In this document: positions 25,996 to 35,613 of the stretch, piece after piece | Layout: each line of letters opens with the position of its first letter | Numbering within the stretch: the first letter of the stretch is position 1 | Position numbers and translations under genes: made by a program | The notes under the pieces: generated by a model | What the model was told of the DNA's origin: nothing | Database searches by the model: none | The model's input: only the letters and a program-made list of their open reading frames with translations | Assembly (NCBI RefSeq): GCF_018687195.1 | Contig: NZ_CP061321.1 | Coordinates: 1,798,001 to 1,862,000, forward strand | Length of the DNA: 64,000 nt | Source of the DNA: Polynucleobacter sp. MWH-UH2A | GTDB taxonomy: Bacteria > Pseudomonadota > Gammaproteobacteria > Burkholderiales > Burkholderiaceae | Direction: 5' to 3'

Positions 25996-26730
25996 ATGGT
26001 ATTTCTACGGTCTACGATATTTACCCTCTTCTTATTGGTCTTCACGCCAATTTGGTCAGTGCTCTGCATGCTCGCCTTCCCCTTTCTAAGTCCAGAAAAT
26101 CGCTATAACTTCATTGGGCTTTGGAACAAAGTAGTCATTTGGCTCTTGTGGCATCTCTGTGGCATTCATTATGAAATTCGGGGCATGGAAAACATGCGTG
26201 CCGTTTTAGATCAGCCTGTAGTTATTCTGAGCAAACATCAATCTGCTTACGAAACGATTGCTTACATAGCGCTACTGCCAAAACAACTTTGCTTTGTTTT
26301 TAAACGTGAACTGCTTTGGATCCCGTTTTTTGGCTGGGCTCTTGCCTTATTAAAAATGATCCACATTAATCGTGCCAATAAACAGACCGCAGCCCTATCA
26401 GTGGCCAGTCAAGGGCGCAAGCGCTTGAGTGAAGGCAAATGGATCATGCTATTTCCCGAAGGTACAAGGACTCCAAGAGGCTCTACCAATCCCTACCGAA
26501 AAGGTGGCGCAAGACTTGCGAGCGCTACTGGAGCTTTAGTGATTCCGATTGCACACAATGCCGGTATTTGCTGGCCAAAAAATAGCTTTCTCAAGCGCCC
26601 CGGTACTGTCATTTTCTCAATCGGTCCGGCCATTAATTCCGAGGGCAAATCGGGGGAAGAGTTACAACAAGAAGTTGAAGGCTGGATTGAAGCTGAAATG
26701 CGCTTGATAGACCCGAGCGCTTATAAGTAA
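25996..26730 (+). CDS. plsC: 1-acyl-sn-glycerol-3-phosphate acyltransferase
   Basis: A 244-residue membrane-bound acyltransferase making phosphatidic acid. An N-terminal hydrophobic segment (residues 5-27) anchors it. Motif I is SKHQSAYET, where the general HX4D reads HX4E; this variant is common in beta-proteobacterial homologues as I know them. Motif III is MLFPEGTRTPRG, and IPIAHNAG is motif IV. It ends the miaB-to-plsC series and is convergent with rsmA. Confidence 0.92.
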   Translation: MVFLRSTIFTLFLLVFTPIWSVLCMLAFPFLSPENRYNFIGLWNKVVIWLLWHLCGIHYEIRGMENMRAVLDQPVVILSKHQSAYETIAYIALLPKQLCFVFKRELLWIPFFGWALALLKMIHINRANKQTAALSVASQGRKRLSEGKWIMLFPEGTRTPRGSTNPYRKGGARLASATGALVIPIAHNAGICWPKNSFLKRPGTVIFSIGPAINSEGKSGEELQQEVEGWIEAEMRLIDPSAYK

Positions 26731-26741
26731 CTTGAAGAAAG

Positions 26742-27515
26742 TTAAGCGGCTAAGATCTTAGCCCATTCAATATAGCGATCCACTGAAATATCTTGAGCTC
26801 TGGCTTTAAGCTCCCCTTCAGAGAGCTTAAGCTTGCCAGCAAATGCTTGTAGATTAGTTCTCAGCATTTTTCTTCTTTGTGAAAAAGCAGCTGCGACTAC
26901 CTGCTCCAAAGCAGTCCATTGAACATTATTTAAATTGAAGTCTTTTCTAGGGATCATTCGCACTACTGCTGAGTTCACCTTAGGCGCTGGCTCGAATGCC
27001 TCAGGAGGCACCTCAAGAACTAGCTCCATATCGTAGCGTGCCTGTAACATTACAGAAAGCCTGCTGAAATCAGAACTACCGGCCTGCGCCACCATGCGCT
27101 CAACTACTTCAGCCTGCAACATGAATACTTGTTCATCGATGCGTGAGGCCGCAGAAACCAAATGGAACAGCAAAGGCGATGAAATGTTGTATGGCAGATT
27201 GCCAACTACTTTGCATAAACCAGTTGCTGTAGGTTGCTGTGCCCACTCATTAAAATTAAACTTGAGAGCATCGCCTTCAATCACGGTTAATCCTTGAAGA
27301 TTTTCGTGATTCCAGTAGGCTACTAAATCTCGATCAATTTCTAATAAATCAAGATGCGTAAGATTGCTCAGCAATGGCCTTGTTAGTGCGCCCAGACCTG
27401 GACCGATTTCAATGACATGCATATCTGAACTTGGGTTAATCAAACGCACAATGGCATGAATAACGCCCTGATCTTGTAAGAAATTCTGGCCGAAACGTTT
27501 ACGCGCTCGATGCAT
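26742..27515 (-). CDS. rsmA: 16S rRNA dimethyladenosine transferase
   Basis: A 257-residue KsgA that dimethylates A1518 and A1519 of 16S rRNA. It shows RKRFGQNFLQD, the SAM site VIEIGPGLGALT, and the catalytic NLPYNISSPLL. Length is normal. The start shares one base with the pdxA stop codon region, as in the conserved lptD-surA-pdxA-rsmA operon. Confidence 0.97.
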   Translation of the reverse strand: MHRARKRFGQNFLQDQGVIHAIVRLINPSSDMHVIEIGPGLGALTRPLLSNLTHLDLLEIDRDLVAYWNHENLQGLTVIEGDALKFNFNEWAQQPTATGLCKVVGNLPYNISSPLLFHLVSAASRIDEQVFMLQAEVVERMVAQAGSSDFSRLSVMLQARYDMELVLEVPPEAFEPAPKVNSAVVRMIPRKDFNLNNVQWTALEQVVAAAFSQRRKMLRTNLQAFAGKLKLSEGELKARAQDISVDRYIEWAKILAA

Positions 27516-28519
27516 TAGTTAACCAACTGCTTTTTTGTAAGCGCCATTTGATATGCCACACACATGGCTTCCAACATTGATCCAGAGTCAGCAATGCCCT
27601 TGCCGGCAATATCTAAAGCCGTCCCATGATCTACTGAGGTACGAATAATGGGCAAACCCAAGGTGATATTGACGCCACCCCCAAAAGTAACAAACTTAAA
27701 TGGGGCTAAACCTTGATCGTGATACATGGCTATGAAAGCATCAACCTCTTCTAAAGCTTTGGGCTCGAACATAGTATCTCCAGGATACGGACCAGATACA
27801 CGAATACCCATTTTTTTAGCGGCTTCAATTGCAGGAGAAATCACCTCAATTTCTTCTCGACCCAAATAACCAGATTCACCAGCGTGTGGATTTAATCCCG
27901 ATACATGAATTACGGGCTTAGTGATCCCCATTTTTAATTGAAGATCTCGCTGCACAATTTGGATTGTGTCCAATATCAGCTCCCGACTTAATGAAGCAGG
28001 CACTTGTTGTAATGGCAAATGGGTTGTGACTAAAGCCACCCTAAAATCCCTGGACGAACTTAACCCTAAAAATCCTTTATCTAGGGTAGCACTCAACATC
28101 ATCACTACATGGTTCACGCCACAACGTTGCGCGAGGTACTCTGTGTGCCCAGTAAAAGAGAGTCCGGCCTGATTAATAACACTTTTTTGAATAGGTGCCG
28201 TGACCATTGCATCAAACTGCTTCGCCAGACAACCATCAATTGCTCGATCCAAGAGCTGAATGACATAAGGTCCGTTTTGGGCATTTAATATACCCGGGGT
28301 TGCTGCAGCAATAAGTGGTACAGCTTCTACCTGGAGACGCTCAGCATTGAGGTCTTGAGTTACCTTATTTAAAAGGTTTTGATCCCCCAATAGGGTAATG
28401 CTCGCATTTGCTTGCTCAAGCAAAAATTGCTTAGCCGCAGCTATAGATACCTCAGGGCCTACGCCAGCAGGTTCACCAGTAGTAATAACGAGTTTAACGA
28501 GTGGCGCCAGTTGCTGCAT
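27515..28519 (-). CDS. pdxA: 4-hydroxythreonine-4-phosphate dehydrogenase
   Basis: A 334-residue NAD-dependent enzyme of pyridoxal phosphate synthesis. The N-terminus is VITTGEPAGVGPEVS; metal-binding His residues sit in SFTGHTEYLA, SGLNPHAGESG and AMYHDQGLAPFK. The frame opens at TTG 28525, but ATG 28519 is the better start. Either way it overlaps the surA end by about 26-32 bases, so translation is coupled. Confidence 0.96.
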   Translation of the reverse strand: MQQLAPLVKLVITTGEPAGVGPEVSIAAAKQFLLEQANASITLLGDQNLLNKVTQDLNAERLQVEAVPLIAAATPGILNAQNGPYVIQLLDRAIDGCLAKQFDAMVTAPIQKSVINQAGLSFTGHTEYLAQRCGVNHVVMMLSATLDKGFLGLSSSRDFRVALVTTHLPLQQVPASLSRELILDTIQIVQRDLQLKMGITKPVIHVSGLNPHAGESGYLGREEIEVISPAIEAAKKMGIRVSGPYPGDTMFEPKALEEVDAFIAMYHDQGLAPFKFVTFGGGVNITLGLPIIRTSVDHGTALDIAGKGIADSGSMLEAMCVAYQMALTKKQLVN

Positions 28520-29948
28520 CTTCAACGTTCAAGATTTTTACAGTTGCAGTGTCTCGTATTTCACGCAACCAATCCTGATAGGCTTGTTCAAACTTTCTTT
28601 CCCGAATAGCCGCACGTGCAAATTGGCGCTGCTTCTCAACAGTTAATTGGGCTTCACGACGCTCCAATACTTGAATTAAGTGCCAACCAAATTCTGTTTT
28701 TACGGGATTGCTCACTTCACCAATTTGTAAACGATTCATGGCTTGCTCAAATTCAGGAACCAAATCACCTGGGCCCATCCAACCCAAATTTCCACCATTT
28801 GGCACAGAACCATCTTCGGAATATTTTTTTGCCAAGTCACCAAAATCCGCAGTCTTTGCGCGAACCTGATCACGATATCCGGCTAAACGGCGCTCCGCAT
28901 CTTGGTCGGTTAAACCCGGACGATTACGCAACAAAATATGGCGAGCCATTGTCTGCGTGATAGGAATATTTTGAGGGGTATTTGTCGTCGATGCTGCTGG
29001 CTCAGGCTGTTGAGAAGCCTGCCCAGCTGACATGGCCCGACGATCCATTACCTTGAGAACGTGATAACCAGCAGGGCTTTTCACAACCGCATTTGCTACT
29101 TGTCCACCGCCCGTATTGCGAATTGCTTCATAGAATAATTGCGGCAGTCGATCGGGGGAGCGATAACCTAAATCCTGAAATTTAATCTTCGGATTTTCTT
29201 TTGCAGCCATAGCGCCTAGCTGCATAAAATCCGCATCTCCTTTTGCATCACGCAAAAGTTGATCTGCTTTTCTTTTTGCATCCGCTTGCGCGCCTACACC
29301 GGCAGAAGTATCTACCGGGATAAAAATTTGGGCCACGTCAATTTCTTCTGGCTCCCCCTTGGCTGCGGGTGCAGAGCGAGGTGCAGCACCACCAGTCGAC
29401 CGGGTTCTCTCGGCAATAAAGTTATCAATCTCTGCATCCGAAATCTTAATCTTCGCCTCAACTTCTCGCTCTCGATAACGGCTTAATACAACGTCATCAC
29501 GCAATAGCTGCTTATAACGGTCGAAAGTGCTTCCTGATGCAACTATTTTTGCCTTAAATTCAGCGACGCTAATTTTATTTTTTTCTGCAATATCGGCAAT
29601 GATCTTGTCTAGCTCTTTATTAGTAACCGTAACGCCTTCTTGCTCAGCATTTTGTAATTGAATTTTTTCAATAATTAAACGCTCTAAGATCACCTTTCGC
29701 AAAGAACCATCGTCTGGCAATTTAGCGCCCTGCTTTTTGAGTGCTGCGATTCGATCATCAATATCTTTGCGAGTGACATAACCTGTATTGACTACTGCAG
29801 CCACGCCATCAATATTGCGAATTTTGCTATCGCTTGATGTGGACGTTTTGGATGCATCTTGTGCGCCCACCACCCCAGCAAATAAAAATGCGCTGACAAA
29901 AATGGAGCAACGAACTATTTTTTTCAAACTGAACCTACAAAGCATCAT
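28494..29948 (-). CDS. surA: Periplasmic chaperone / peptidyl-prolyl isomerase SurA
   Basis: A 484-residue chaperone for outer-membrane proteins including LptD. A signal peptide (cleaved near VVGAQ) is followed by the SurA N-domain (DGVAAVVNTGYVTRKDIDDR) and two parvulin domains (EEIDVAQIFIPV... and TMARHILLRNRPGLTD through GNLGWMGPGDLVPEFEQAM). It has a 25-residue Ala/Pro/Gln linker between the parvulin domains. Its start codon overlaps the lptD stop by 4 bases. Confidence 0.96.
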   Translation of the reverse strand: MMLCRFSLKKIVRCSIFVSAFLFAGVVGAQDASKTSTSSDSKIRNIDGVAAVVNTGYVTRKDIDDRIAALKKQGAKLPDDGSLRKVILERLIIEKIQLQNAEQEGVTVTNKELDKIIADIAEKNKISVAEFKAKIVASGSTFDRYKQLLRDDVVLSRYREREVEAKIKISDAEIDNFIAERTRSTGGAAPRSAPAAKGEPEEIDVAQIFIPVDTSAGVGAQADAKRKADQLLRDAKGDADFMQLGAMAAKENPKIKFQDLGYRSPDRLPQLFYEAIRNTGGGQVANAVVKSPAGYHVLKVMDRRAMSAGQASQQPEPAASTTNTPQNIPITQTMARHILLRNRPGLTDQDAERRLAGYRDQVRAKTADFGDLAKKYSEDGSVPNGGNLGWMGPGDLVPEFEQAMNRLQIGEVSNPVKTEFGWHLIQVLERREAQLTVEKQRQFARAAIRERKFEQAYQDWLREIRDTATVKILNVEDAATGATR

Positions 29949-32479
29949 TGGTAATTCTCATATATGGATGGAGGGATAGGCTTAGAAGTCGGCATATACC
30001 CAGGTACATTTAACTTCATGATATCAACTGGATTGCTTCCTGCACTAGCAAAACCCCTAAATTCGACTTGGAACAAGACTTGGGTGGTCGTAATGAGGGA
30101 TGTATTCACTGCCTGGGAATAAGCGCCTCGGAAAGTCCAACAGTCTCTTGTCCACTCTAGGCCGACTAAAGTATTTAAAGTCTTGGTTGTTAAAGCATCG
30201 TAGCCCCAACGACCCAATACTGAAACTTCGCGCGTCAGTGGCCATTGACCAGAAATATTGTACTGATCGGTAGTTGTTGCTGCAGGTGTTGCCAGTTGAT
30301 TATTTTGTGCGGACGCCTGGATTGGTGGCGACCATACATTACGGTAACCAAAGTTCAAACTTCTACCAACCGTAGGACGCCAACTTGCACCAACTGTTGT
30401 TTGCACAAAACGATTCAATTGGGTGTTGTACTGCCCAAACATATCTGCACTAAAGTTGCCAAGCAGTCGAACTGAAGCGGAACCTAAAGTATCTGAGTAG
30501 GTTGTAGGGCTGGCAATATTTCCGTTTAAGCCTACTTTTTGTCCTGTAAATTGTTGCTTCTGAGCTAAAGTCACATTCGCGCGCTCTGCACCCGTATTTG
30601 ACTCAATCATGCGACTAGTTAAACCCAAGGTCGCAGCATTCGTATCAGCAACACGATCGTTGCCGATAAAGGTATTGGCTGTAAAAATTTGTGACACACC
30701 AAAACCAGCATCAGCAGTATCAAATACAGGTGTATTGGCCTGACTTTGATATGGCGTGTATGCGTAGAACGCTCTTGGTTCCATTGTTAGCAACATATCG
30801 CGACCAAAGAAACCATGAAGCTCTTTGGCATCTCTTTCAAATGCCAAACCAGAATCCAAACTAAATGTCGGTATCGTGAAACCTTGAACAGCCGCAGGAC
30901 TTGTGCCAGTAAAGGCTGCTGGATTAGCTGTTGCATTGTAAGTGTTCGACTGAAAACTCACTGTAGGTGTAATGTAATAACCAGGCGTAATTTGTGGCAG
31001 TGATAATCCAGCCTTCACTACAGTTCGATCTGCCTGTGTGTATGCGCCTGGTGGCGGTGCATTAAAGTTACTTCCCAATGCGTAAGCGAAACGCGTGTAG
31101 TCTGCAGAGAAGGTGGTCTTCGGTCCTGTTGGCAAAGCTAAATATCGTCCACTTGCATCTGATACCACGGGACTAAGCTGACTGTTGTAAGCAGCGGTGA
31201 TATTAGGCAATACGTTGTAAGGCGCCTGCACTAAATTATTAGGATCTGGCTGCAATGTTTGAAAAGTGGCCGCTTTAGCACCAACCATCCAGTTACTTAG
31301 TTCACCAGTTAACTGCTTAGATGTTCCAAGCTCCTGACGAAACTGACTGGTAACCTGACCTGCAATGCTTTGTGAAAAGTTCGTTGGATACAAGCTATCA
31401 GAGACGCGCGACATATTGGCATAACCACTCCAAGACCCAGGTAATGGTGCACCACCTGGACCAACACCTCCTGCGAATATCTGACGTTGTTGCCAATCGT
31501 ACTTCCAACGGTTTGTGCCAGTTTGTTTATCGTAAGGAAGATACTCACCTGTAGCAACACCAGAATATTCTTTTTCAAGAAAACGATAAGAAGCACCCAA
31601 CATAAAACCACGATGATTCATCTCGCGAGGCAATAGCAATAGATCACGATTCGGAGCGATGTTTACATAGTATGGCGCTGTGATATCTAGGCCATTGTTG
31701 GAGTTATAACCAACAACTGGTGCCAGCAAACCAGTCCTGCGTTCACCTGAGGTTGGTGCTGTGAAATAAGGCACGTAGGCGATTGGTACATTAAAGAAAC
31801 GCATCACGCCATTAGTGCCAACCATTTCTTTTTGCTCATTATCAATTTCCAGACTGCTCGCCGTGAAATACCAATCCATATTCTCTGGAGTACATGTCGT
31901 GTATGTCGCTCGATCAAATACAAAGATGTCTGAGTTTTCGATCGTTAACTTATTGGCTGTGCCATTTCCACGCGTATCTCTGAGTTCATAAGATGGTGTT
32001 TCCATGAAACCTTCGCGTGCATCTACTTTAAATTGACCCTTTGGTCCTTTAAAAGTGGTATTTCCTTTTGACAGTTCAGCATTACCAATTAAGTCAGCAA
32101 TATCGGTATCGGGGTTATAGGTAATCTCATCAGCTTTTAATGCAGCGCCATTACGGCGAATTTGCGCACGGCCTTTTAAATGCATATCACGCTCAACAAC
32201 ACCATCAATCACATCACTGGAAGTGAATGTGAGAGCTTCACCATCAGAGATTGGCTTGCCTACACGTAGTTGATCATCAAGCTTGAGTACGGTGACATTT
32301 CCACGGTCTGGCAAGAGCGTGAAATTCTGTGTAGCTTGCGAAACTGGTGGCAATGCCGCTGGCGCCTGAGCATGTCCCAAAAGCGAAACTGGAAGCAATA
32401 CCACCCCCATCAGTATGCGCAGGGTTATGGCTAAAAAAAGAGGGGCGCAAAAGCCGGCGCGACGGCGATAATGACTCAT
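29945..32479 (-). CDS. lptD: LPS-assembly outer-membrane protein LptD
   Basis: An 844-residue protein that inserts LPS into the outer leaflet with LptE. A signal sequence (to about residue 38) precedes an OstA-type beta-jellyroll (ADEITYNPDTDIADLIGNAEL) and a large C-terminal beta-barrel. The mature protein has only one obvious long-range cysteine pair, Cys196 and Cys780, instead of the four cysteines of the E. coli protein. It heads the lptD-surA-pdxA-rsmA operon and is divergent from amgK with only 32 bases between the start codons. Confidence 0.96.
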   Translation of the reverse strand: MSHYRRRAGFCAPLFLAITLRILMGVVLLPVSLLGHAQAPAALPPVSQATQNFTLLPDRGNVTVLKLDDQLRVGKPISDGEALTFTSSDVIDGVVERDMHLKGRAQIRRNGAALKADEITYNPDTDIADLIGNAELSKGNTTFKGPKGQFKVDAREGFMETPSYELRDTRGNGTANKLTIENSDIFVFDRATYTTCTPENMDWYFTASSLEIDNEQKEMVGTNGVMRFFNVPIAYVPYFTAPTSGERRTGLLAPVVGYNSNNGLDITAPYYVNIAPNRDLLLLPREMNHRGFMLGASYRFLEKEYSGVATGEYLPYDKQTGTNRWKYDWQQRQIFAGGVGPGGAPLPGSWSGYANMSRVSDSLYPTNFSQSIAGQVTSQFRQELGTSKQLTGELSNWMVGAKAATFQTLQPDPNNLVQAPYNVLPNITAAYNSQLSPVVSDASGRYLALPTGPKTTFSADYTRFAYALGSNFNAPPPGAYTQADRTVVKAGLSLPQITPGYYITPTVSFQSNTYNATANPAAFTGTSPAAVQGFTIPTFSLDSGLAFERDAKELHGFFGRDMLLTMEPRAFYAYTPYQSQANTPVFDTADAGFGVSQIFTANTFIGNDRVADTNAATLGLTSRMIESNTGAERANVTLAQKQQFTGQKVGLNGNIASPTTYSDTLGSASVRLLGNFSADMFGQYNTQLNRFVQTTVGASWRPTVGRSLNFGYRNVWSPPIQASAQNNQLATPAATTTDQYNISGQWPLTREVSVLGRWGYDALTTKTLNTLVGLEWTRDCWTFRGAYSQAVNTSLITTTQVLFQVEFRGFASAGSNPVDIMKLNVPGYMPTSKPIPPSIYENYQ

Positions 32480-32511
32480 GGATCCAGACCGCCTTATTAT
32501 ACGAATCGACC

Positions 32512-33510
32512 ATGACTGACTCTCGCTTAAACACCCTAAAAAACTGGCTAAAAGCCCTCCAGGCTAACTGGCAATTAGATCTCGACACTTTGGCCCCAGC
32601 CTCTGCGGATGCCAGCTTTCGACGTTATTTCCGCATTCAGTCCCAAAATCCGAAATTTGGGAGTCTCATCATCATGGATGCCCCGCCCCAGCATGAACCT
32701 CTAGACGCATTCATTCAGGTTGATTTACTGCTTTCAGATGCGGGATTAAATGTGCCAAAAATCTTAGAGCAAAATGCTACTGAAGGGTTTTTGTTACTAA
32801 ACGATCTTGGCAATCAAACCTATCTTGCAGCACTAAATGATCAAACTGCAAACGCACTTTATCAAGACGCAACGCATGCATTAATACAAATGCAAATGGC
32901 AAGTAAGCCTGACATCCTGCCAAATTATGATGAAGCACTATTACAACGAGAATTAGATTTATTTCCTGACTGGTATCTCAAAGCGCATCTTCAAATTGAA
33001 CTTACTGATATCCAAAAGCAACAACTCAAAAATGCGTTTGCATTGATCATCGAAAACAATTTGGCACAAGCTAAAGTCTATGTACATCGCGATTACCATT
33101 CGCGCAATTTGATGGTTACATCTGAGCATAACCCCGGTGTACTGGACTTTCAGGATGCGGTGTATGGACCAATCACTTACGATGCTGCATCGCTTTGGCG
33201 TGATGCCTATGTATCCTGGCCAGAAGAGCGCGTCATCGATTGGGTCATTAAATTCTGGGAGCAAGGTCGCAAAGCAGGGCTAGCAATGCCCGATGACTTT
33301 GGACACTTCTACCGCGATTTTGAATGGATGGGCTTGCAGCGCCACCTTAAGGTTCTTGGTATCTTTGCGAGACTATTTCATCGTGACGGCAAAGATGGTT
33401 ACTTAAAAGACATTCCATTGGTTTTGGAATACGCTATTGCAGCTGCCAATCGCTATATAGAACTGAAACCATTAGCACGTATTTTGGAATCCACCAGAAC
33501 TACTAAGTAA
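32512..33510 (+). CDS. amgK: N-acetylmuramate/N-acetylglucosamine kinase AmgK
   Basis: A 332-residue aminoglycoside-phosphotransferase-fold kinase in the cell-wall recycling bypass that makes UDP-MurNAc directly. Catalytic motifs are VYVHRDYHSRNLMV (Brenner box) and GVLDFQDAVYGP (metal Asp). ATG 32512 is chosen; the frame extends further upstream but would run deep into lptD. The partner murU follows after 15 bases, and the location beside lptD-surA matches Pseudomonas. Confidence 0.92.
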   Translation: MTDSRLNTLKNWLKALQANWQLDLDTLAPASADASFRRYFRIQSQNPKFGSLIIMDAPPQHEPLDAFIQVDLLLSDAGLNVPKILEQNATEGFLLLNDLGNQTYLAALNDQTANALYQDATHALIQMQMASKPDILPNYDEALLQRELDLFPDWYLKAHLQIELTDIQKQQLKNAFALIIENNLAQAKVYVHRDYHSRNLMVTSEHNPGVLDFQDAVYGPITYDAASLWRDAYVSWPEERVIDWVIKFWEQGRKAGLAMPDDFGHFYRDFEWMGLQRHLKVLGIFARLFHRDGKDGYLKDIPLVLEYAIAAANRYIELKPLARILESTRTTK

Positions 33511-33525
33511 CTAAACTTAGCCTCA

Positions 33526-34242
33526 ATGAATCGACGCACATCACTTCCCTGTTTTTTGCTTGCCGCTGGCAGGGGGGAACGCATGCGTCCGCTTACCGAT
33601 AATTTGCCAAAGCCTTTACTAACGATACAAAATAAATCTTTACTTGCATGGCACCTGGAGGCACTTGCAAAAGCTGGCATTGAAGCGGTGGTGATTAATC
33701 ACGCATGGCTTGGCCACAAAATTGAGACAGCTTTGGGCAGCGGAGATCAATTTGGTCTCAAAATCCAATACTCCCCGGAAGAGACTGCCCTCGAAACCGC
33801 TGGAGGCATTGCAAAAGCACTGCCTCTACTTGAGGTAGAAGATTATTTCCTAGTCATTAATGGAGATGTATTTTGCCCAAACCTACCAATCAATAAAATC
33901 CTAGAGCAAGTTGGTAGGCTTAAAGGGCAAGCCAATCCAGTATTGGCACACCTACTGATGGTGCCAAACCCCACCCAACATCCTGACGGGGATTTTTACC
34001 TCCAAGGCAATCAGGTAAGCACTCAAAAGCTACCTGATTCAGAAAAGTTAACCTTTTCTGGAATTGGCATCTACCACAAAGATCTTTTCCAAAATATTGA
34101 GATTGGTAGCCCGGCAAAATTAGCGCCGCTATTACGAGCGGCAATGGACCAAAATAAAGTATCTGGTGAAAAATATCTGGGACCATGGCACGATGTAGGT
34201 ACGCCACAACGCTTACAAGAACTCAATGCAGCATATGAATAA
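33526..34242 (+). CDS. murU: N-acetylmuramate alpha-1-phosphate uridylyltransferase MurU
   Basis: A 238-residue nucleotidyltransferase with the signature FLLAAGRGERMRPLTDNLPKPLL. It carries FLVINGDVFCP (metal Asp) and FSGIGIYHKDLF. It couples MurNAc-1-phosphate to UTP after AmgK, bypassing de novo synthesis and giving intrinsic fosfomycin tolerance where studied. Its end overlaps the start of pepP. Confidence 0.92.
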   Translation: MNRRTSLPCFLLAAGRGERMRPLTDNLPKPLLTIQNKSLLAWHLEALAKAGIEAVVINHAWLGHKIETALGSGDQFGLKIQYSPEETALETAGGIAKALPLLEVEDYFLVINGDVFCPNLPINKILEQVGRLKGQANPVLAHLLMVPNPTQHPDGDFYLQGNQVSTQKLPDSEKLTFSGIGIYHKDLFQNIEIGSPAKLAPLLRAAMDQNKVSGEKYLGPWHDVGTPQRLQELNAAYE

Positions 34243-35596
34243 AACGGATATCTATCAGCATCGCAGAAACGCTTTAGCGAAGCATATTTTTGCCAAAACT
34301 GGCGGTGGTATTGCCGTTATCTCTACTGCACCAGAGCTTGCACGTAACCGTGACAGTGATTTTCCTTATCGCCATGACAGTGACTTTTTTTATTTAACGG
34401 GCTTTGAAGAGCCGGGCGCTACCTTAGTCATGAAAGTCAGTGGTAGCGGTACATCATGCGCCGTTGAGTCTCACTTATTCTGCAGACCTAAAGATCTTGA
34501 ACGTGAAATCTGGGACGGCATTCGTTTGGGGCCTGAATCAGCGCCCAAAGTATTAGGAATTGAGTTTGCTCATAGCAATCTCGATCTTGATCAAAAGCTT
34601 GGCGAACTTCTAGCGGATCAAACTGCGATATATATGCGACTCGCTGAAAGCAAGGAAGCTGATGCGCAACTCAGACGCTGGATGAAACAAGTGCGAGCTC
34701 AAGCACGGAGCGGCATAAATCCACCATCCGAGTTGCACGATATTGAAGTGCTTATTCATGAAATGCGTTTATTCAAAGATGTGCATGAGATTGACATCAT
34801 GCGTCGTGCAGCTGCTATCTCTGCTCGTGCTCATATTCGTGCGATGCAAATCTGCAAACCAGGTATGCGCGAGTACCAGCTTGAGGCTGAACTGCTCCAT
34901 GAATTCCGTAACAGTGGTGCACAAAGCGTGGCATATAACAGTATTGTTGCTGGTGGCGCAAACTCTTGCATCCTTCACTATCAAGCAGGTTCTACCGAAT
35001 TACGTAGTGGCGAGCTTTGCCTAATAGATGCAGGATGCGAATTAGATGGTTACGCCTCAGATATCACTCGCACCTTTCCAGTTAATGGGAAATTTACTGG
35101 TCCACAACGCGCTCTTTACGACATCACCCTTGCCGCCCAAGAGGCAGCAATTTCCATGACCAAACCTGGCAACACTTTCATGCAACCTCATGAGGCCGCA
35201 GTTAAAGTCTTAACACAAGGTTTATTGGATGAGAAGTTAATCAAACTGAGTGATGTGGGCTCTTTAGATAATGCGATTGAATCGGGCGCCTATAGACGTT
35301 TTTATATGCACCGCACCTCTCATTGGTTGGGTATGGATGTACATGATGTGGGCTCTTATAGAGAAGAAATTTCTCAATCTCAAGCAGAAAAACCATGGCG
35401 CATTCTGAAGAGCGGCATGGTCATCACCATTGAGCCTGGTCTTTACATTAGGCCAGCCGATGATATTGATGAGGCCTATTGGAATATTGGTATTCGCATT
35501 GAAGATGATGCGGTGATTAACGAATCAGGCTGTGAACTCATTTCTCGTGGAGTCCCAGTGAAGGCCGACGAGATTGAAGCGCTAATGAAGCGCTAG
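34226..35596 (+). CDS. pepP: Xaa-Pro aminopeptidase (aminopeptidase P)
   Basis: A 456-residue M24 metallopeptidase removing N-terminal residues before proline. The N-terminal creatinase-like domain (DSDFPYRHDSDFFYLTGF) precedes the pita-bread domain with the two-metal ligands in LIDAGCELDGYASDITRTF, HRTSHWLGMDVHDVG, ITIEPGLYI and GIRIEDDAVI. Two starts are possible, ATG 34226 and ATG 34235; both overlap the murU end. The pepP-ubiH pairing is conserved in proteobacteria. Confidence 0.94.
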   Translation: MQHMNKTDIYQHRRNALAKHIFAKTGGGIAVISTAPELARNRDSDFPYRHDSDFFYLTGFEEPGATLVMKVSGSGTSCAVESHLFCRPKDLEREIWDGIRLGPESAPKVLGIEFAHSNLDLDQKLGELLADQTAIYMRLAESKEADAQLRRWMKQVRAQARSGINPPSELHDIEVLIHEMRLFKDVHEIDIMRRAAAISARAHIRAMQICKPGMREYQLEAELLHEFRNSGAQSVAYNSIVAGGANSCILHYQAGSTELRSGELCLIDAGCELDGYASDITRTFPVNGKFTGPQRALYDITLAAQEAAISMTKPGNTFMQPHEAAVKVLTQGLLDEKLIKLSDVGSLDNAIESGAYRRFYMHRTSHWLGMDVHDVGSYREEISQSQAEKPWRILKSGMVITIEPGLYIRPADDIDEAYWNIGIRIEDDAVINESGCELISRGVPVKADEIEALMKR

Positions 35597-35613
35597 TTAT
35601 TTCCATTAGATCT

